Assembly: GCF_025245835.1 (NCBI RefSeq)
Contig: NZ_JAOBWS010000003.1
Coordinates: 1 to 64,000 of the forward strand
Origin: Rheinheimera sp. 4Y26
GTDB lineage: Bacteria; Pseudomonadota; Gammaproteobacteria; Enterobacterales; Alteromonadaceae
Direction: 5' to 3'
DNA length: 64,000 nt
The notes under the pieces: generated by a model
What the model saw: only the letters and a program-made list of their open reading frames with translations
The model's database searches: none
Told to the model about the DNA's origin: nothing
Translations under genes and position numbers: made by a program
In this document: positions 35,620 through 45,149 of the stretch, piece by piece
Position numbering within the stretch: the stretch's first letter is position 1
Layout of the letters: each line of letters starts with the position of its first letter

Positions 35620-38070
35620 TTATTGAGTTTTTAATCTTGTTAGATTTAACGAAGCACCCAAAAATAACAACGTTTGAAACACCCATGCCATTCTGGCGCC
35701 ATCAACAACACTATCAAAAAAACCTATCACCATCAGGCCAGCTATGGAAGCCGCTATTGCTGGCGCTAAAGGGTGCTGTTGGCTGCGTCCGAATAAAGTG
35801 CGGGCTAACACATAACCTGTGAGTAGTAGCGTTACAGCAAGACCAATAACTCCTTGCTCAAAAAACACGTGCATCAGCAAGTTTTTCAAATGGTATGGCA
35901 TATGGTTACGATCACTGGTAAAAAACCAAAACGCCATGTCTTGGCTAAACTGGCCATTTTTAATCATTGAACGTCCGTGCTCATCGACCAACTGCACATC
36001 ATCGAGCAAAATTTTGGTATCTGGTTTACCGACATACAACATAAACATTAAATGCCGCACCTGCCCCCAATCTGATGTATGCAGGTCACCCCTGTTTAAC
36101 TTAATCTGATAGTTTTTCCAGTCGGTATCAACATCAATTTTGGTAGAACCGCTGATACAACTGCCATGATACAGTAACTGTTTTTCACATAACTCAGCGC
36201 TAAGAGATGTATCTTTTGTCGATTTTGCTCTGAATGTGAGTGTCGGCCGTCCTGCAGGCGTAAAGACTTGTTGTGTGATACGGAGTACTTCGCCGTAACC
36301 ATGCATATGGTTTCCTGTATGCATGAACAGCACATTATCGCCTTTGTCCTGAACTAATTGAAAACTACTAATCCGCTCTTTCTCAGGGCCATGCCAATAA
36401 GTCGCGTTGACAAAACGGCCTGTGCCACTGCCCGTCCACAATCCGCCCATCTTCTGTTGGATGTCACTGGCTTGCTGCCAATGGTCAAATCGACCAAATA
36501 GATCTCGATCAACTGAAGAAAAACGTTGGTCAATATAACTACTACTCATAAACATCGCAAAAACCAGGGTTGTAATAAGTAATAACGCAGAGCCGGCTCC
36601 AACCTCCACTACATTGAGCTGAACTTTAAATAAATGAACCTTCTTACACAGCAGATAAAATAGGGTAAACACTGCATAAAGTACAATTGACATAGCCAGT
36701 GACTGGCCGTATTCATGCGATTTATTCCAATAAAAACTGATACTTGGAATAAAGTTCAGTGTAATAACGATAAGGAGTAAAACCACACTAAAATGTTTTG
36801 GCTTTTCGCGAAAATACGCCCAAAACAGCAACATAAATGCAAAGCTCGAGGATAAGAAAAAAGCGATATATGGCAATTTATCGATAGCTGCGAAACTTAA
36901 TAACGGCCATAACAAAGCCAACCCAAGCACCATCGAACTAAACCAGCTTCGGTACGTGATACCGCTTAAAAATGGCCATGACCAATAAATCAGGATTATG
37001 ACTGCGACATAAGCAAGTGAGGCACGGTAGCCGCCTTCCGGGAATACGTAAAACGTGCCTACAGCTGCTAACACTGTAAAAGCGACTAACACGCGTACTT
37101 TTATTGAACGCCAGGCCATAACCTGAGTTTGATGTTGCATCGCGGCCAGCATCACACAAACTGCAAGCGGAACCGCCGCATAGACAGCACGTGAAAATGT
37201 AGTAATAACGGCATACAGAATAAGTGTATAAAAAAGTATCAATAGCCCTCTCGCCCAATGTGCTTTTGTGATTGGCCACAAAGCTAAGGCAAACGGGATA
37301 GTCACCGCGAGGTATCCATCCAGTGCAGCACCACCAAGGTGCATCTCCCAAAACCACGCTGTAGTACGATAGTCTGTTGACATATTACTTAGCCCGGTAA
37401 AGATATAGCGCTCATAAATACAACCAAAAACTGCAAACGCCAGCCCGATACTCATTCCGTAAACAAGGGCCAGATACAGTTTGTGTTTGTCTGAACGCGC
37501 AAGTGCATACCATGCAACAACAAAAACTAAGGCTAGTAACAGTGACTTGCCGGTTCTCAATGCGTTTTCAGCGGTTTGATAATTTGTAAAGAAGCGCCAG
37601 CTGAAATCACCAGCTTGAGTCAATCCATACCAAAAGCTGTAACCGCCAATCATGAAAAATGCCAACAACAACAAAACACCTTTGCTGTTAAATCGATAAT
37701 CTGCTCTATCAGGGCATGGAAAAACGTGAAGTGGCTGCAAAAATTGTCTCAGACAAACAGCTGCGGCAAAAACAAGCACTAAAATGTCAAATTCTTCGAC
37801 AACTAACCAACCGGTCCATGGGGCGAAGCTAAACCATGGAAAAACGGCCAAAACAGTAGCTAAAGCATAAAAAGGTTTAACGTAGCAAAACATTGCAGTT
37901 GCGGCATAAATCGCAACAAGCCAAAGCCCAACGAGCGGATGCAGTGACAACAATGCGATAGATACAACGCTACATCCTGCAATTACAGACAACCAGAGAA
38001 ACCAGGGGGTAGCCTGGCGTTCTGTTTTTATATCTTGACCTTCGTTCGATGTTGAGCGCTGAAAAGACAT
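35620..38070 (-). CDS. O-antigen polymerase/ligase with a large inserted soluble domain
   Basis: An 816-residue protein. About twelve hydrophobic helices occupy residues 25-515. A soluble segment of roughly 200 residues (about 520-725) contains a jelly-roll-like stretch (RPTLTFRAKSTKDTSLSAELC… and TKILLDDVQLVDEHGRSMIKNGQF), as in CBM4/CBM9-type carbohydrate-binding domains. It is followed by YHLKNLLMHVFFEQGVIGL, the Wzy_C/ligase motif, and final helices. Usual family length is 400-500. It probably polymerises or ligates the polysaccharide, with the insert binding glycan. GGAAG lies 7-8 bp before the start. Confidence 0.82.
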   Translation of the reverse strand: MSFQRSTSNEGQDIKTERQATPWFLWLSVIAGCSVVSIALLSLHPLVGLWLVAIYAATAMFCYVKPFYALATVLAVFPWFSFAPWTGWLVVEEFDILVLVFAAAVCLRQFLQPLHVFPCPDRADYRFNSKGVLLLLAFFMIGGYSFWYGLTQAGDFSWRFFTNYQTAENALRTGKSLLLALVFVVAWYALARSDKHKLYLALVYGMSIGLAFAVFGCIYERYIFTGLSNMSTDYRTTAWFWEMHLGGAALDGYLAVTIPFALALWPITKAHWARGLLILFYTLILYAVITTFSRAVYAAVPLAVCVMLAAMQHQTQVMAWRSIKVRVLVAFTVLAAVGTFYVFPEGGYRASLAYVAVIILIYWSWPFLSGITYRSWFSSMVLGLALLWPLLSFAAIDKLPYIAFFLSSSFAFMLLFWAYFREKPKHFSVVLLLIVITLNFIPSISFYWNKSHEYGQSLAMSIVLYAVFTLFYLLCKKVHLFKVQLNVVEVGAGSALLLITTLVFAMFMSSSYIDQRFSSVDRDLFGRFDHWQQASDIQQKMGGLWTGSGTGRFVNATYWHGPEKERISSFQLVQDKGDNVLFMHTGNHMHGYGEVLRITQQVFTPAGRPTLTFRAKSTKDTSLSAELCEKQLLYHGSCISGSTKIDVDTDWKNYQIKLNRGDLHTSDWGQVRHLMFMLYVGKPDTKILLDDVQLVDEHGRSMIKNGQFSQDMAFWFFTSDRNHMPYHLKNLLMHVFFEQGVIGLAVTLLLTGYVLARTLFGRSQQHPLAPAIAASIAGLMVIGFFDSVVDGARMAWVFQTLLFLGASLNLTRLKTQ

Positions 38071-38191
38071 CCGTCATCTTCCGTGTCGTTGGTGAATAAC
38101 ACTTTTGCCAATCGCTTCGTTGTTAAAAATGTAACATCGTTACGACTGATAATAACACCTGTTAGTTTTCAAGAGCCTGGCACTATCTGTG

Positions 38192-38224
38192 ATGGCAGCA
38201 TGCTACCTATATGCTCTCTGCCAT
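38192..38224. terminator. Imperfect hairpin downstream of the decarboxylase gene
   Basis: Inverted repeat ATGGCAG (38192-38198) and CTGCCAT (38218-38224), with inner GCAT/ATGC pairing in the loop. It lies between the decarboxylase stop and the start of the polymerase gene. There is no strong T-run, so termination is uncertain. Confidence 0.35.
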
Positions 38225-38246
38225 TCACTAAACGTAAATTAGCTAT

Positions 38247-39485
38247 TTAAAGCAGTATTTCCGCCACTGCCGGGTGTCCAAGAAAATCCTGAGGACTGGC
38301 CGTTGCGCCATAAGCGCCAGACTGATACACCACCACCCAGTCGCCTACTTCGGCTTTGGGCAGCTCCATTCTGTCAGCCAGAATATCCAGCGGTGTACAA
38401 AGCGGGCCAACCACTGTGACCTGCTCGGTGTCCTGTTGCCCCATCCGGTTGGCGATGGCCACCGGATAGTTTTTGCGGATAACCTGACCAAAATTGCCGG
38501 AGTTGGATAAATGATGATGCAGACCACCGTTACACACCAGATAAGTGGTGCCACGCGACTGTTTTTTATCCAGCACTTTACAGGCATATAATCCTGCTTC
38601 AGCCACCAGAAAACGGCCAAGCTCAATCACCAGTTCAATACCGTCCAGTTGCTGCTTATATTGTTCAGTGAGCGCTGTTAATGAAGCACCAACAGCGGCA
38701 ATATCCAGCCTTTTCTCACCGGCAAAATATGGAATACCTAAACCACCGCCAAGGTTAATCACTTCTGGTTTATAAGGACAAGCCGCAGTGAGTTTGGCAG
38801 CCAGCGCAAAAGTGAGCTGATGGGCTTCAATTAGTGATTCAGCTTTTAAGTTTTGGGAACCACAAAAAATATGAAAACCACGCAGTTTCACCGCATAAGC
38901 GGAAAAATCTGCCAGTAAATCAAAAACCTGCTCTTCATCAATACCAAAAGGTTTGGCGCCACCGGCCATCTTCATACCGGACGATTTCAGCTCAAAAGAT
39001 GGGTTGACTCTAAGCGCCACCTGCGGTGTTTTGCCTGCAGCAAGGCCAAGCGCATGAATACGATTGAGTTCGCCCACAGACTCCACATGCAAAGTCACGC
39101 CAAGTTCGATGGCAGATCGCAGCTCAGCGTCGCCTTTACCCGGGCCCGCAAAGCTGATGTCTTTGGCCGGCATACCGGTTTGAATGGCCAGCAGCATTTC
39201 TTTTTGCGAAGCCACATCAAAACCATCAACCAAGGCACGCAAATGGTTCACCACAGGCCAATAAGGATTGGCTTTCACCGCATAATGTAAATGAATACGT
39301 GACGGCATAAACTGGCGAAACTTATGCACCTGAGCGGTAATCACGTCGCGGTCATAGGCGTAAAACACCTCTTTACCAAGCGCCTGACTGATTTGTGTCA
39401 TGCTCATGCCGCCAAGCAGCAGCTGCTGCCCTTGTACAGCAAATTGGTTCATCACTTCATGTTGGGGCACGGCTGGCGCATTCAC
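38247..39485 (-). CDS. PLP-dependent decarboxylase, exosortase A associated
   Basis: A 412-residue fold-type III (alanine-racemase-like) decarboxylase. The pyridoxal-phosphate lysine is Lys71 in HYAVKANPYW. FHIFCGSQNL, INLGGGLGIPYF and VVGPLCTPLDILAD follow, as in the ornithine/diaminopimelate decarboxylase family. It matches the locus subfamily TIGR03099 (from memory). The substrate is probably an amino acid loaded for the acyl-CoA ligase partner whose stop overlaps this start by 4 bp. Free amine production for polysaccharide or protein modification is inferred. Confidence 0.92.
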   Translation of the reverse strand: MNAPAVPQHEVMNQFAVQGQQLLLGGMSMTQISQALGKEVFYAYDRDVITAQVHKFRQFMPSRIHLHYAVKANPYWPVVNHLRALVDGFDVASQKEMLLAIQTGMPAKDISFAGPGKGDAELRSAIELGVTLHVESVGELNRIHALGLAAGKTPQVALRVNPSFELKSSGMKMAGGAKPFGIDEEQVFDLLADFSAYAVKLRGFHIFCGSQNLKAESLIEAHQLTFALAAKLTAACPYKPEVINLGGGLGIPYFAGEKRLDIAAVGASLTALTEQYKQQLDGIELVIELGRFLVAEAGLYACKVLDKKQSRGTTYLVCNGGLHHHLSNSGNFGQVIRKNYPVAIANRMGQQDTEQVTVVGPLCTPLDILADRMELPKAEVGDWVVVYQSGAYGATASPQDFLGHPAVAEILL

Positions 39486-41083
39486 AGATTTTGTCCTTCA
39501 GAAAAATAATGCTGGTATTCACCAGAGAGTAATTTGCGGTCAATTTTGCCATTGGCATTTTTCGGCAAGCTGTCTTTTTGCAGTAACACTTTGGGCACCA
39601 TAAACGAGGGCAGCGCTTTTTTCAGTTGTAACAACCAGGCATTGGTATCGACCTGCTGCTGATGTTGCATCGCCACCAACACCACAATGGCCTGATCCAG
39701 CTCCGGGTGCGGAATGCCCAGCGCGGCCACATCAACAATGGCCGGGTCCAGCGCATAAACGGCTTCTTCCACTTCAGTGGGGCTGACCCTGTTACCCAGG
39801 GTTTTGATCATTTCATCGCGTCGGCCGACAAAATACAAAAAGCCTTCTTCATCGTATTTCACCGTATCGCCCGACCACACCGCCATTGGCGCCAGCAGCG
39901 CCCCTTTTGGCATAACCGGGTCAAATTTAAAACGTTCCGCAGTTTTTTCCGGTGAGTTCCAATAACCTAAACTCACCAAAGGCCCACGGTGCACCAGCTC
40001 ACCCGGCTCATTCGGGCCACATAAAGAACCGTCTTCCCGTACCACCACAATTTCGGCATTCGGAATAGCTTTGCCCATCGAACCTCTTTTACGGGGTAAA
40101 TCAGCCGGTGGTAAATAAGTGGAACGGAATGCTTCGGTTAAACCGTACATCAGATATGGCGCCGCATTTTTAAAAATACCCTGCAACTGGGTTAGCAATG
40201 CATCAGGCATAGCACCACCGGAGTTGGTGATATAACGCACTGAATCTGCAGAACCTTCTGGCCATTTGGCTTTGGCAAGCTGCGCCCAGAGCGGCGGCAC
40301 AGCGGCAAGGCCCGTCACCTGATGTTGTTCTATCGCCCGCACCACATCCTGCACCAGGAAAAAGTCCAGCAGCACCACAGTGGCACCGGTTAAAAACGCA
40401 GTGGTGATCTGGCTTAAACCATAATCAAAACTCAGTGGCAATAATGCCAGAATCACATCTTCTGGTTTGTTTTCAAGATAGCTGGACACACTTAGCGCCC
40501 CCACTATCATATTGCGGTGCGTTAACACCACCCCTTTGGGTTTACCAGTGCTGCCTGAGGTATACAAAATGGCGGCCATGTCGGCATCTGTGGGCGCCAC
40601 ACGCTCGTTCAGTTCAGCTTGTGCTGCATCATTTTGATGAAAAGCTGCAATATGCAAATGGCCCTGCTGCTGCACAAAATCCGCCGCTACATCCACCAGT
40701 AATACAGTGTGCAGGTCTTCACATAAGGCTAAAGAGTCTGCCAACACCTCAAAACGGTCTTTGCTGGTGACTAAAATCCGTACGTTACAGTCTTGTAAAA
40801 TGTGTTGCACCTGCAATGGCTTCAAAGCTGGATTTACCGGCACAAAAACGCCACCACAGCGTGAAGTGGCAAAAAAGCTGCTGACGGTTTCAAATTGTTT
40901 GGGCAAATAAACCGCAAGGCGCTGGTGCCGGCTCAGGCCAGCCTGAATAAAACGGCCTGCTGCTGCTGCAGTTATTTCTGCAAACTCAGAATAAGTGACT
41001 GATTCTTTTTTAAATTTTAACGCAGTTCGCGCCGGAAACTGCAAAGCGCCTTGAAGCACTATATCATGGAGGTTACTAATCAT
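39482..41083 (-). CDS. Acyl-CoA ligase, exosortase A associated
   Basis: A 533-residue ANL-superfamily AMP-forming ligase. The AMP-binding motif is AILYTSGSTGKPKGV, and YGLTEAFRSTY, SGDTVKYDEEGFLYFVGRRDEMIKT and a C-terminal PKNANGKIDRK supply the other signatures. It fits TIGR03098 (from memory). I choose the Met at 41083, preceded by AGGG, over the upstream Met at 41125 that has no ribosome binding site. With the decarboxylase and the divergent acyl carrier protein it forms an acyl-activation module that could supply a group to the polymer or the PEP-CTERM acceptor. Confidence 0.92.
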   Translation of the reverse strand: MISNLHDIVLQGALQFPARTALKFKKESVTYSEFAEITAAAAGRFIQAGLSRHQRLAVYLPKQFETVSSFFATSRCGGVFVPVNPALKPLQVQHILQDCNVRILVTSKDRFEVLADSLALCEDLHTVLLVDVAADFVQQQGHLHIAAFHQNDAAQAELNERVAPTDADMAAILYTSGSTGKPKGVVLTHRNMIVGALSVSSYLENKPEDVILALLPLSFDYGLSQITTAFLTGATVVLLDFFLVQDVVRAIEQHQVTGLAAVPPLWAQLAKAKWPEGSADSVRYITNSGGAMPDALLTQLQGIFKNAAPYLMYGLTEAFRSTYLPPADLPRKRGSMGKAIPNAEIVVVREDGSLCGPNEPGELVHRGPLVSLGYWNSPEKTAERFKFDPVMPKGALLAPMAVWSGDTVKYDEEGFLYFVGRRDEMIKTLGNRVSPTEVEEAVYALDPAIVDVAALGIPHPELDQAIVVLVAMQHQQQVDTNAWLLQLKKALPSFMVPKVLLQKDSLPKNANGKIDRKLLSGEYQHYFSEGQNL

Positions 41084-41245
41084 ATGACCCTGAAGACAAT
41101 TCACATTTAATCCCTTTGTGTGCAATAATAAATCACTTTAAACAGAAAGCCGACAGTATTTTACCGACAGATTTCATTTGTTCGATGTAAAAGCAGCTTA
41201 TGTCAGTGATTTGTTGATATTAACGCCGTAATCAAGGATCGACCC

Positions 41246-41482
41246 ATGACACATCAGTTACTTACCGATATTCTCAATTCTGTTTTGCAAATTAATAAAA
41301 ATTATCAGACTGACACCGGCTTATTGGGTGCTATAGCCGAATTTGATTCTATGGCCGTGATTGGTGTGATCACAGCATTGGAAGAACAGTTAGGTATTCA
41401 TGTGGATGATGATGAAATTTCCGCTGAAGTTTTTGAAACTTTTGGCTCACTGTTGGCATTTATTGAAACCAAACAAGCCTGA
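41246..41482 (+). CDS. Acyl carrier protein, XrtA locus
   Basis: A 78-residue acyl carrier protein. The phosphopantetheine site is Ser35 in EFDSMAVIG, followed by the acidic helix region. Ile/Val-rich helices cover the expected length. It is divergent from the acyl-CoA ligase gene and points toward prsT. It should carry the acyl or aminoacyl group made by the ligase. The 162 bp between it and the ligase start contains CCGACAG twice, 14 bp apart (41149-41155 and 41163-41169). Confidence 0.88.
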   Translation: MTHQLLTDILNSVLQINKNYQTDTGLLGAIAEFDSMAVIGVITALEEQLGIHVDDDEISAEVFETFGSLLAFIETKQA

Positions 41483-41492
41483 AAGCCAGGCC

Positions 41493-41523
41493 TTGACACA
41501 ATTCCCGTAGATTTAAGGATAAT
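41493..41523 (+). promoter_or_regulatory. Possible promoter of prsT
   Basis: TTGACA at 41493-41498 is 19 bp from GATAAT at 41518-41523, about 40 bp before the prsT start. The spacing is longer than ideal, so the call is tentative. Read-through from the acyl carrier protein gene is an alternative. Confidence 0.3.
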
Positions 41524-41560
41524 CACTCAGCAAAGCTGAGTTAACCCGGAGTGTAGTTTT

Positions 41561-44320
41561 ATGAAAAAAACCAGCCTGCTCGCCACCGCCGTTATGCTGG
41601 CTCTGCTTAGTGGATGCAGTAAAAAAGACAGTGCGGAGCATTACGCCGACGCGCAAAAGTTCTTGCAAAACAATAACTACCCTTCCGCCATGATTGAATT
41701 AAAATCTGCGGTGCAACAAGACCCGGAAAACAAAGAATACCGGCTGGCGCTTGGCAAAGTGCATCTGAAAACCGGTGATGTGCTGGCTGCAGCCAAAGAG
41801 CTGGATCGTGCTTTGTCGTTGGGCGCCAGCAAAGAAGTTGTGGCTGTACCGCTGTTTAAAAGTTATTACGCCGCCAAAGACAACAAACCTATTCTTGAGC
41901 TTTTTGCCAACGACAAAGATATCAGTGAATCTCAGCACGACTACCTGAATTTATACCGTGCGCTGGTTGAACTGGAATCTGGCAATAAAGATCAGGCACT
42001 CAGCTTGTTTGATGAACTGGCACAACAACAGCGTAATGCCGATGTTGCCGCCATCGCTCAAAGTTATTTGCAAATTGCCGCTGAAAAACTGGATGTTGCC
42101 TTAACGCTGATTGCTCAGGTAACAGAATCCAGCCCACTGTACAGCGAAGCACTGCTTGTTAAAGCACGACTGCAACAGTCGCTCGGTCAACACGCACCTG
42201 CTGTAGAAAGTTTCCGGTTATATAACACCCTGATGCCGCGTGATTTTATCGCAAGGCTGATGTTAAGCCAAAGCTTGGTTGAGCTGGAAAAGTTTGATGA
42301 AGCCGATACTGAGCTGAATCTCATCCTCAAAGGTTACCCAAATCAGCCACTGGCTAACTACTTAAAAGCGGTGAGTCTGTACGAGAAAAAAGAATATAAC
42401 CAGGCCAAAGACCATGCCGAACGCGCTATTAATGCCGGCATGAAAGACAGCAGCACCAGATTATTGGCTGCGTTAAGTGCGATTAATCTCGACTTACCGG
42501 GTCAGGCGCTGGCGCATCTGGATGCCATTAAAAATTTATTGTCGGCCAATCCTGAATTAGAAACGTTGTATGCCAGCTTATTGCTGGAAGCTGGCCGCGC
42601 CGACGAAGTCAGCGCTTCTTTAATTAAAAAAGATATTACCAATGCCGATTATAAAATGATTGCGGCAACCTCTTATCAGCTGCTGAAACAAGGTTCCTTA
42701 ACAGCTGCGCAGCAACTGATTGAAAAATATGATCAAACCAAACCAACCGATAACGCCACCCGCACCATTATGGCCACTGTGAAGTTGGGCGTAGAAAGCT
42801 TGCGGGAACAAGGGGTTTCGGAGCTGGAAGATATTCTCAAAGCGGATCCAACACAGGACAAAACCAGAATTATTCTGGCGCAAACCTATATCCGTTTAGG
42901 TCAATTTGATAAAGCCCGCGCTCTTGCTGATCAATGGCTGAAAGATGAAAAGTCTGCCCTTTTGGCCTACAACCTCAAAGGTTATGTCGATTTACTGCAG
43001 AACAACAATCAGAGCGCAACCGAAATGCTGGCAAAAGCCGAAGCCATCAATGCAAATAACCCATTTACGCTGATGCTGCAGGCAATGGTTGCTATCAAAG
43101 AAAAAGATTTGGCCAAGTCCGCTCTGTTGCTGGAAAAAGCTATGCAGGCGGACCCAACCTATGTACCTGTCCTGTCGCAATATTATGCGGTGAGCAAATC
43201 GCAAAATGAAGCAGGCAAAGCCGTGGCGCGCGCCGAGCAAATGCTGAAAGCTAATCCGGATAACAACGGTATTCGTTTGACTGCTGCAGCCATTTATCTG
43301 GCTGAGCAAAACGCAGCGGCCACTGTAGCGACTCTGACTGATGCTGCCGCCAAGTTTACAGACAAGCCGCCGATGTACTGGGCTTTACTGTTAAATGCGC
43401 ATGCAGAACTGAAAAACAAACAACAGGTACTGACGGTTGCGCGTGAATGGGTGCAACAGAATCCTGACTCTGTTGATGCGGAACTCTCATACGCCAATGC
43501 TCTGGCGCAAAACGGTGAAATGGCCCGTGCCATTGAGATTGTAGATAAACATCTAAAGACAAAACCTGGTAATCCGGTACTACTCAGAAGTAAAGCTTCT
43601 TACCAGGCTGATATGAAAGATTATAAAGGCGCTTTAGCGACTATTGCCTTACTGGGTGAAGAAGAAAATAACAAACCCAATGTGTTGTATCTCAAAGGCC
43701 GGCTGCTGACTCAAGCAGGTGAAACCAGCAAGGCAATGGTTGCATTTGAGCAAAGTTACCAGCAAGAACCAAACCCAGCGGCATTAGCTGCATTGGCGGA
43801 GCTGACCGCCTCACAAAAATCTCTGGCAGCCGCGGCCGCTATGGTTAAACAGCATATGGACACTCATGGAGAGAACCCGACGCTACAGGGGTTATACGCC
43901 AACTATATGCTGGCCGAAAAACCGGAGGAGTCGTTAAAAACTTATCAGCAACTGCTCAGCAAAAATGCCAATGACTACGTAGTGTTAAACAACTACGCCT
44001 GGCTGTTAGCGGAACAAGGCAATACAGATGAAGCGGCTGTGCACATTGAAAAAGCACTAAAGCTGGCACCACGTCATCCGGATGTGCTGGACACCCAAGG
44101 GAAAATTTTATTAAAACAAGGCAAATTAACTGAGGCGCAAGCGGCTTTTGAAACATCACTGGAAATTCGTCCCAACAGTGTCGATGTGAAACTACACCAT
44201 GCCGAAGCACTGATTAAAAATGGTCAAAAAAACAAAGCACTGGCACAGTTAAGCAGTATTGAAAATGCAGATGAAACGCAGCTCAAACGTAAAGCTGAAC
44301 TGGAAGCTGAGGCGAAATAA
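41561..44320 (+). CDS. prsT: PEP-CTERM system TPR-repeat lipoprotein PrsT
   Basis: A 919-residue lipoprotein. The signal peptide ends in the lipobox LLSGC with Cys19. The rest is tetratricopeptide repeats (more than 20 helical hairpins, for example YPSAMIELKSAVQQDPENKEYRLALGKVHLKTGDV and YVVLNNYAWLLAEQGNTDEAAVHIEKALKLAPRHPDVLDT). Length and layout fit the PrsT family TIGR02917 (from memory), a regular partner of PrsK/PrsR and XrtA. The outer-membrane or periplasmic TPR scaffold may organise polymer export. A strong terminator follows. Confidence 0.93.
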   Translation: MKKTSLLATAVMLALLSGCSKKDSAEHYADAQKFLQNNNYPSAMIELKSAVQQDPENKEYRLALGKVHLKTGDVLAAAKELDRALSLGASKEVVAVPLFKSYYAAKDNKPILELFANDKDISESQHDYLNLYRALVELESGNKDQALSLFDELAQQQRNADVAAIAQSYLQIAAEKLDVALTLIAQVTESSPLYSEALLVKARLQQSLGQHAPAVESFRLYNTLMPRDFIARLMLSQSLVELEKFDEADTELNLILKGYPNQPLANYLKAVSLYEKKEYNQAKDHAERAINAGMKDSSTRLLAALSAINLDLPGQALAHLDAIKNLLSANPELETLYASLLLEAGRADEVSASLIKKDITNADYKMIAATSYQLLKQGSLTAAQQLIEKYDQTKPTDNATRTIMATVKLGVESLREQGVSELEDILKADPTQDKTRIILAQTYIRLGQFDKARALADQWLKDEKSALLAYNLKGYVDLLQNNNQSATEMLAKAEAINANNPFTLMLQAMVAIKEKDLAKSALLLEKAMQADPTYVPVLSQYYAVSKSQNEAGKAVARAEQMLKANPDNNGIRLTAAAIYLAEQNAAATVATLTDAAAKFTDKPPMYWALLLNAHAELKNKQQVLTVAREWVQQNPDSVDAELSYANALAQNGEMARAIEIVDKHLKTKPGNPVLLRSKASYQADMKDYKGALATIALLGEEENNKPNVLYLKGRLLTQAGETSKAMVAFEQSYQQEPNPAALAALAELTASQKSLAAAAAMVKQHMDTHGENPTLQGLYANYMLAEKPEESLKTYQQLLSKNANDYVVLNNYAWLLAEQGNTDEAAVHIEKALKLAPRHPDVLDTQGKILLKQGKLTEAQAAFETSLEIRPNSVDVKLHHAEALIKNGQKNKALAQLSSIENADETQLKRKAELEAEAK

Positions 44321-44347
44321 TCTAAACGCCTGACTCCGGACTGATAC

Positions 44348-44377
44348 AAAAAGCTGCCTGTGACCGGCAGCTTTTTT
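44348..44377 (+). terminator. Rho-independent terminator after prsT
   Basis: AAAAAGCTGCC (44348-44358), loop TGTGACC, GGCAGCTTTTT (44366-44376), with a continuing T-run. It starts 28 bp after the prsT stop. Confidence 0.92.
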
Positions 44378-45108
44378 ATTGATAACTAAATATCCCAATG
44401 ACCCGATTCACATCGAACACCTGAAAGAACGACGTCTTTGCCTGCGATAAATTGCGCCTAAGTCGCAGCTTAAGCTGGGTGGTTTTAGCTTTCGTCTGGC
44501 CTGCCAAGGCGATGCTGATAAGCTATTTTTATTGCCTAATCATTCAGGTCTTAAATTTGGGGTAAAGGTCAGCAATAATATAAAAATGAGCTGCAGACCA
44601 CATCTGATAACACAACAATATATCTGATACCGCACTGTCTGTGAGCTTTTTGCGCAATATCAGCACAAAAGCAGCTGCAGTATGCTTTACCTCTTCACAA
44701 CTTAGTTTCTGTTTTACGTAAGATCAGCGCCACGACAGCTGCCATAACCCGATACATTTATTTAATTTTGCGAATTGTAACCTTGTTTGTTTCACAAAGT
44801 TCACTTGAAACACTAAAAAGTATATATTTTAGGGAAAGACTCAATCTACGGGATATTGTCTGAAGTTATTTCTTTGCCTTATTATGCACAACAAACAAAG
44901 AGAACAGTATTTTTACAAGCTAACTATGCCTGCCAGCCTCAAAACATGCTTTATGCATCAATCTACAAATTGATATTGCATGATTCTATCAAAGGCAAAA
45001 TATACAAAGAGTGACTATTGGCTTATTAAACTGATTTTGCAGCAATTATATCCACCAATAAATACTCCCCCTTCGCGTGGCGGTTATTTGTGACACTTCA
45101 ATGACAAT
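44378..45108. other. About 730-bp gap without a recognisable gene
   Basis: AT-rich DNA between the prsT terminator and the PEP-CTERM gene terminator. No open frame above 60 codons exists on either strand. An imperfect stem-loop (TGCATCAAT … ATTGATATTGCA) lies at 44953-44981. A run near 44807-44835 with TTGAAA and AT-rich sequence could be a promoter, but nothing obvious follows it. It may hold a small RNA or the decayed remains of a gene. Confidence 0.3.
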
Positions 45109-45136
45109 AAAAAAACCGGCTGACGCCGGTTTTTTT
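45109..45136. terminator. Terminator of the PEP-CTERM protein gene
   Basis: Seven A's then CCGGC (45109-45120), loop TGAC, GCCGG then seven T's (45125-45136). Read on the minus strand it comes 14 bp after the PEP-CTERM stop, with a T-run on that side. Confidence 0.92.
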
Positions 45137-45149
45137 ATTCTTTAGCTTA

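Noticed and set aside
38177-38195. TGGCAC sequence resembling a sigma54 -24 element
   Set aside because: No GC at the required -12 position.
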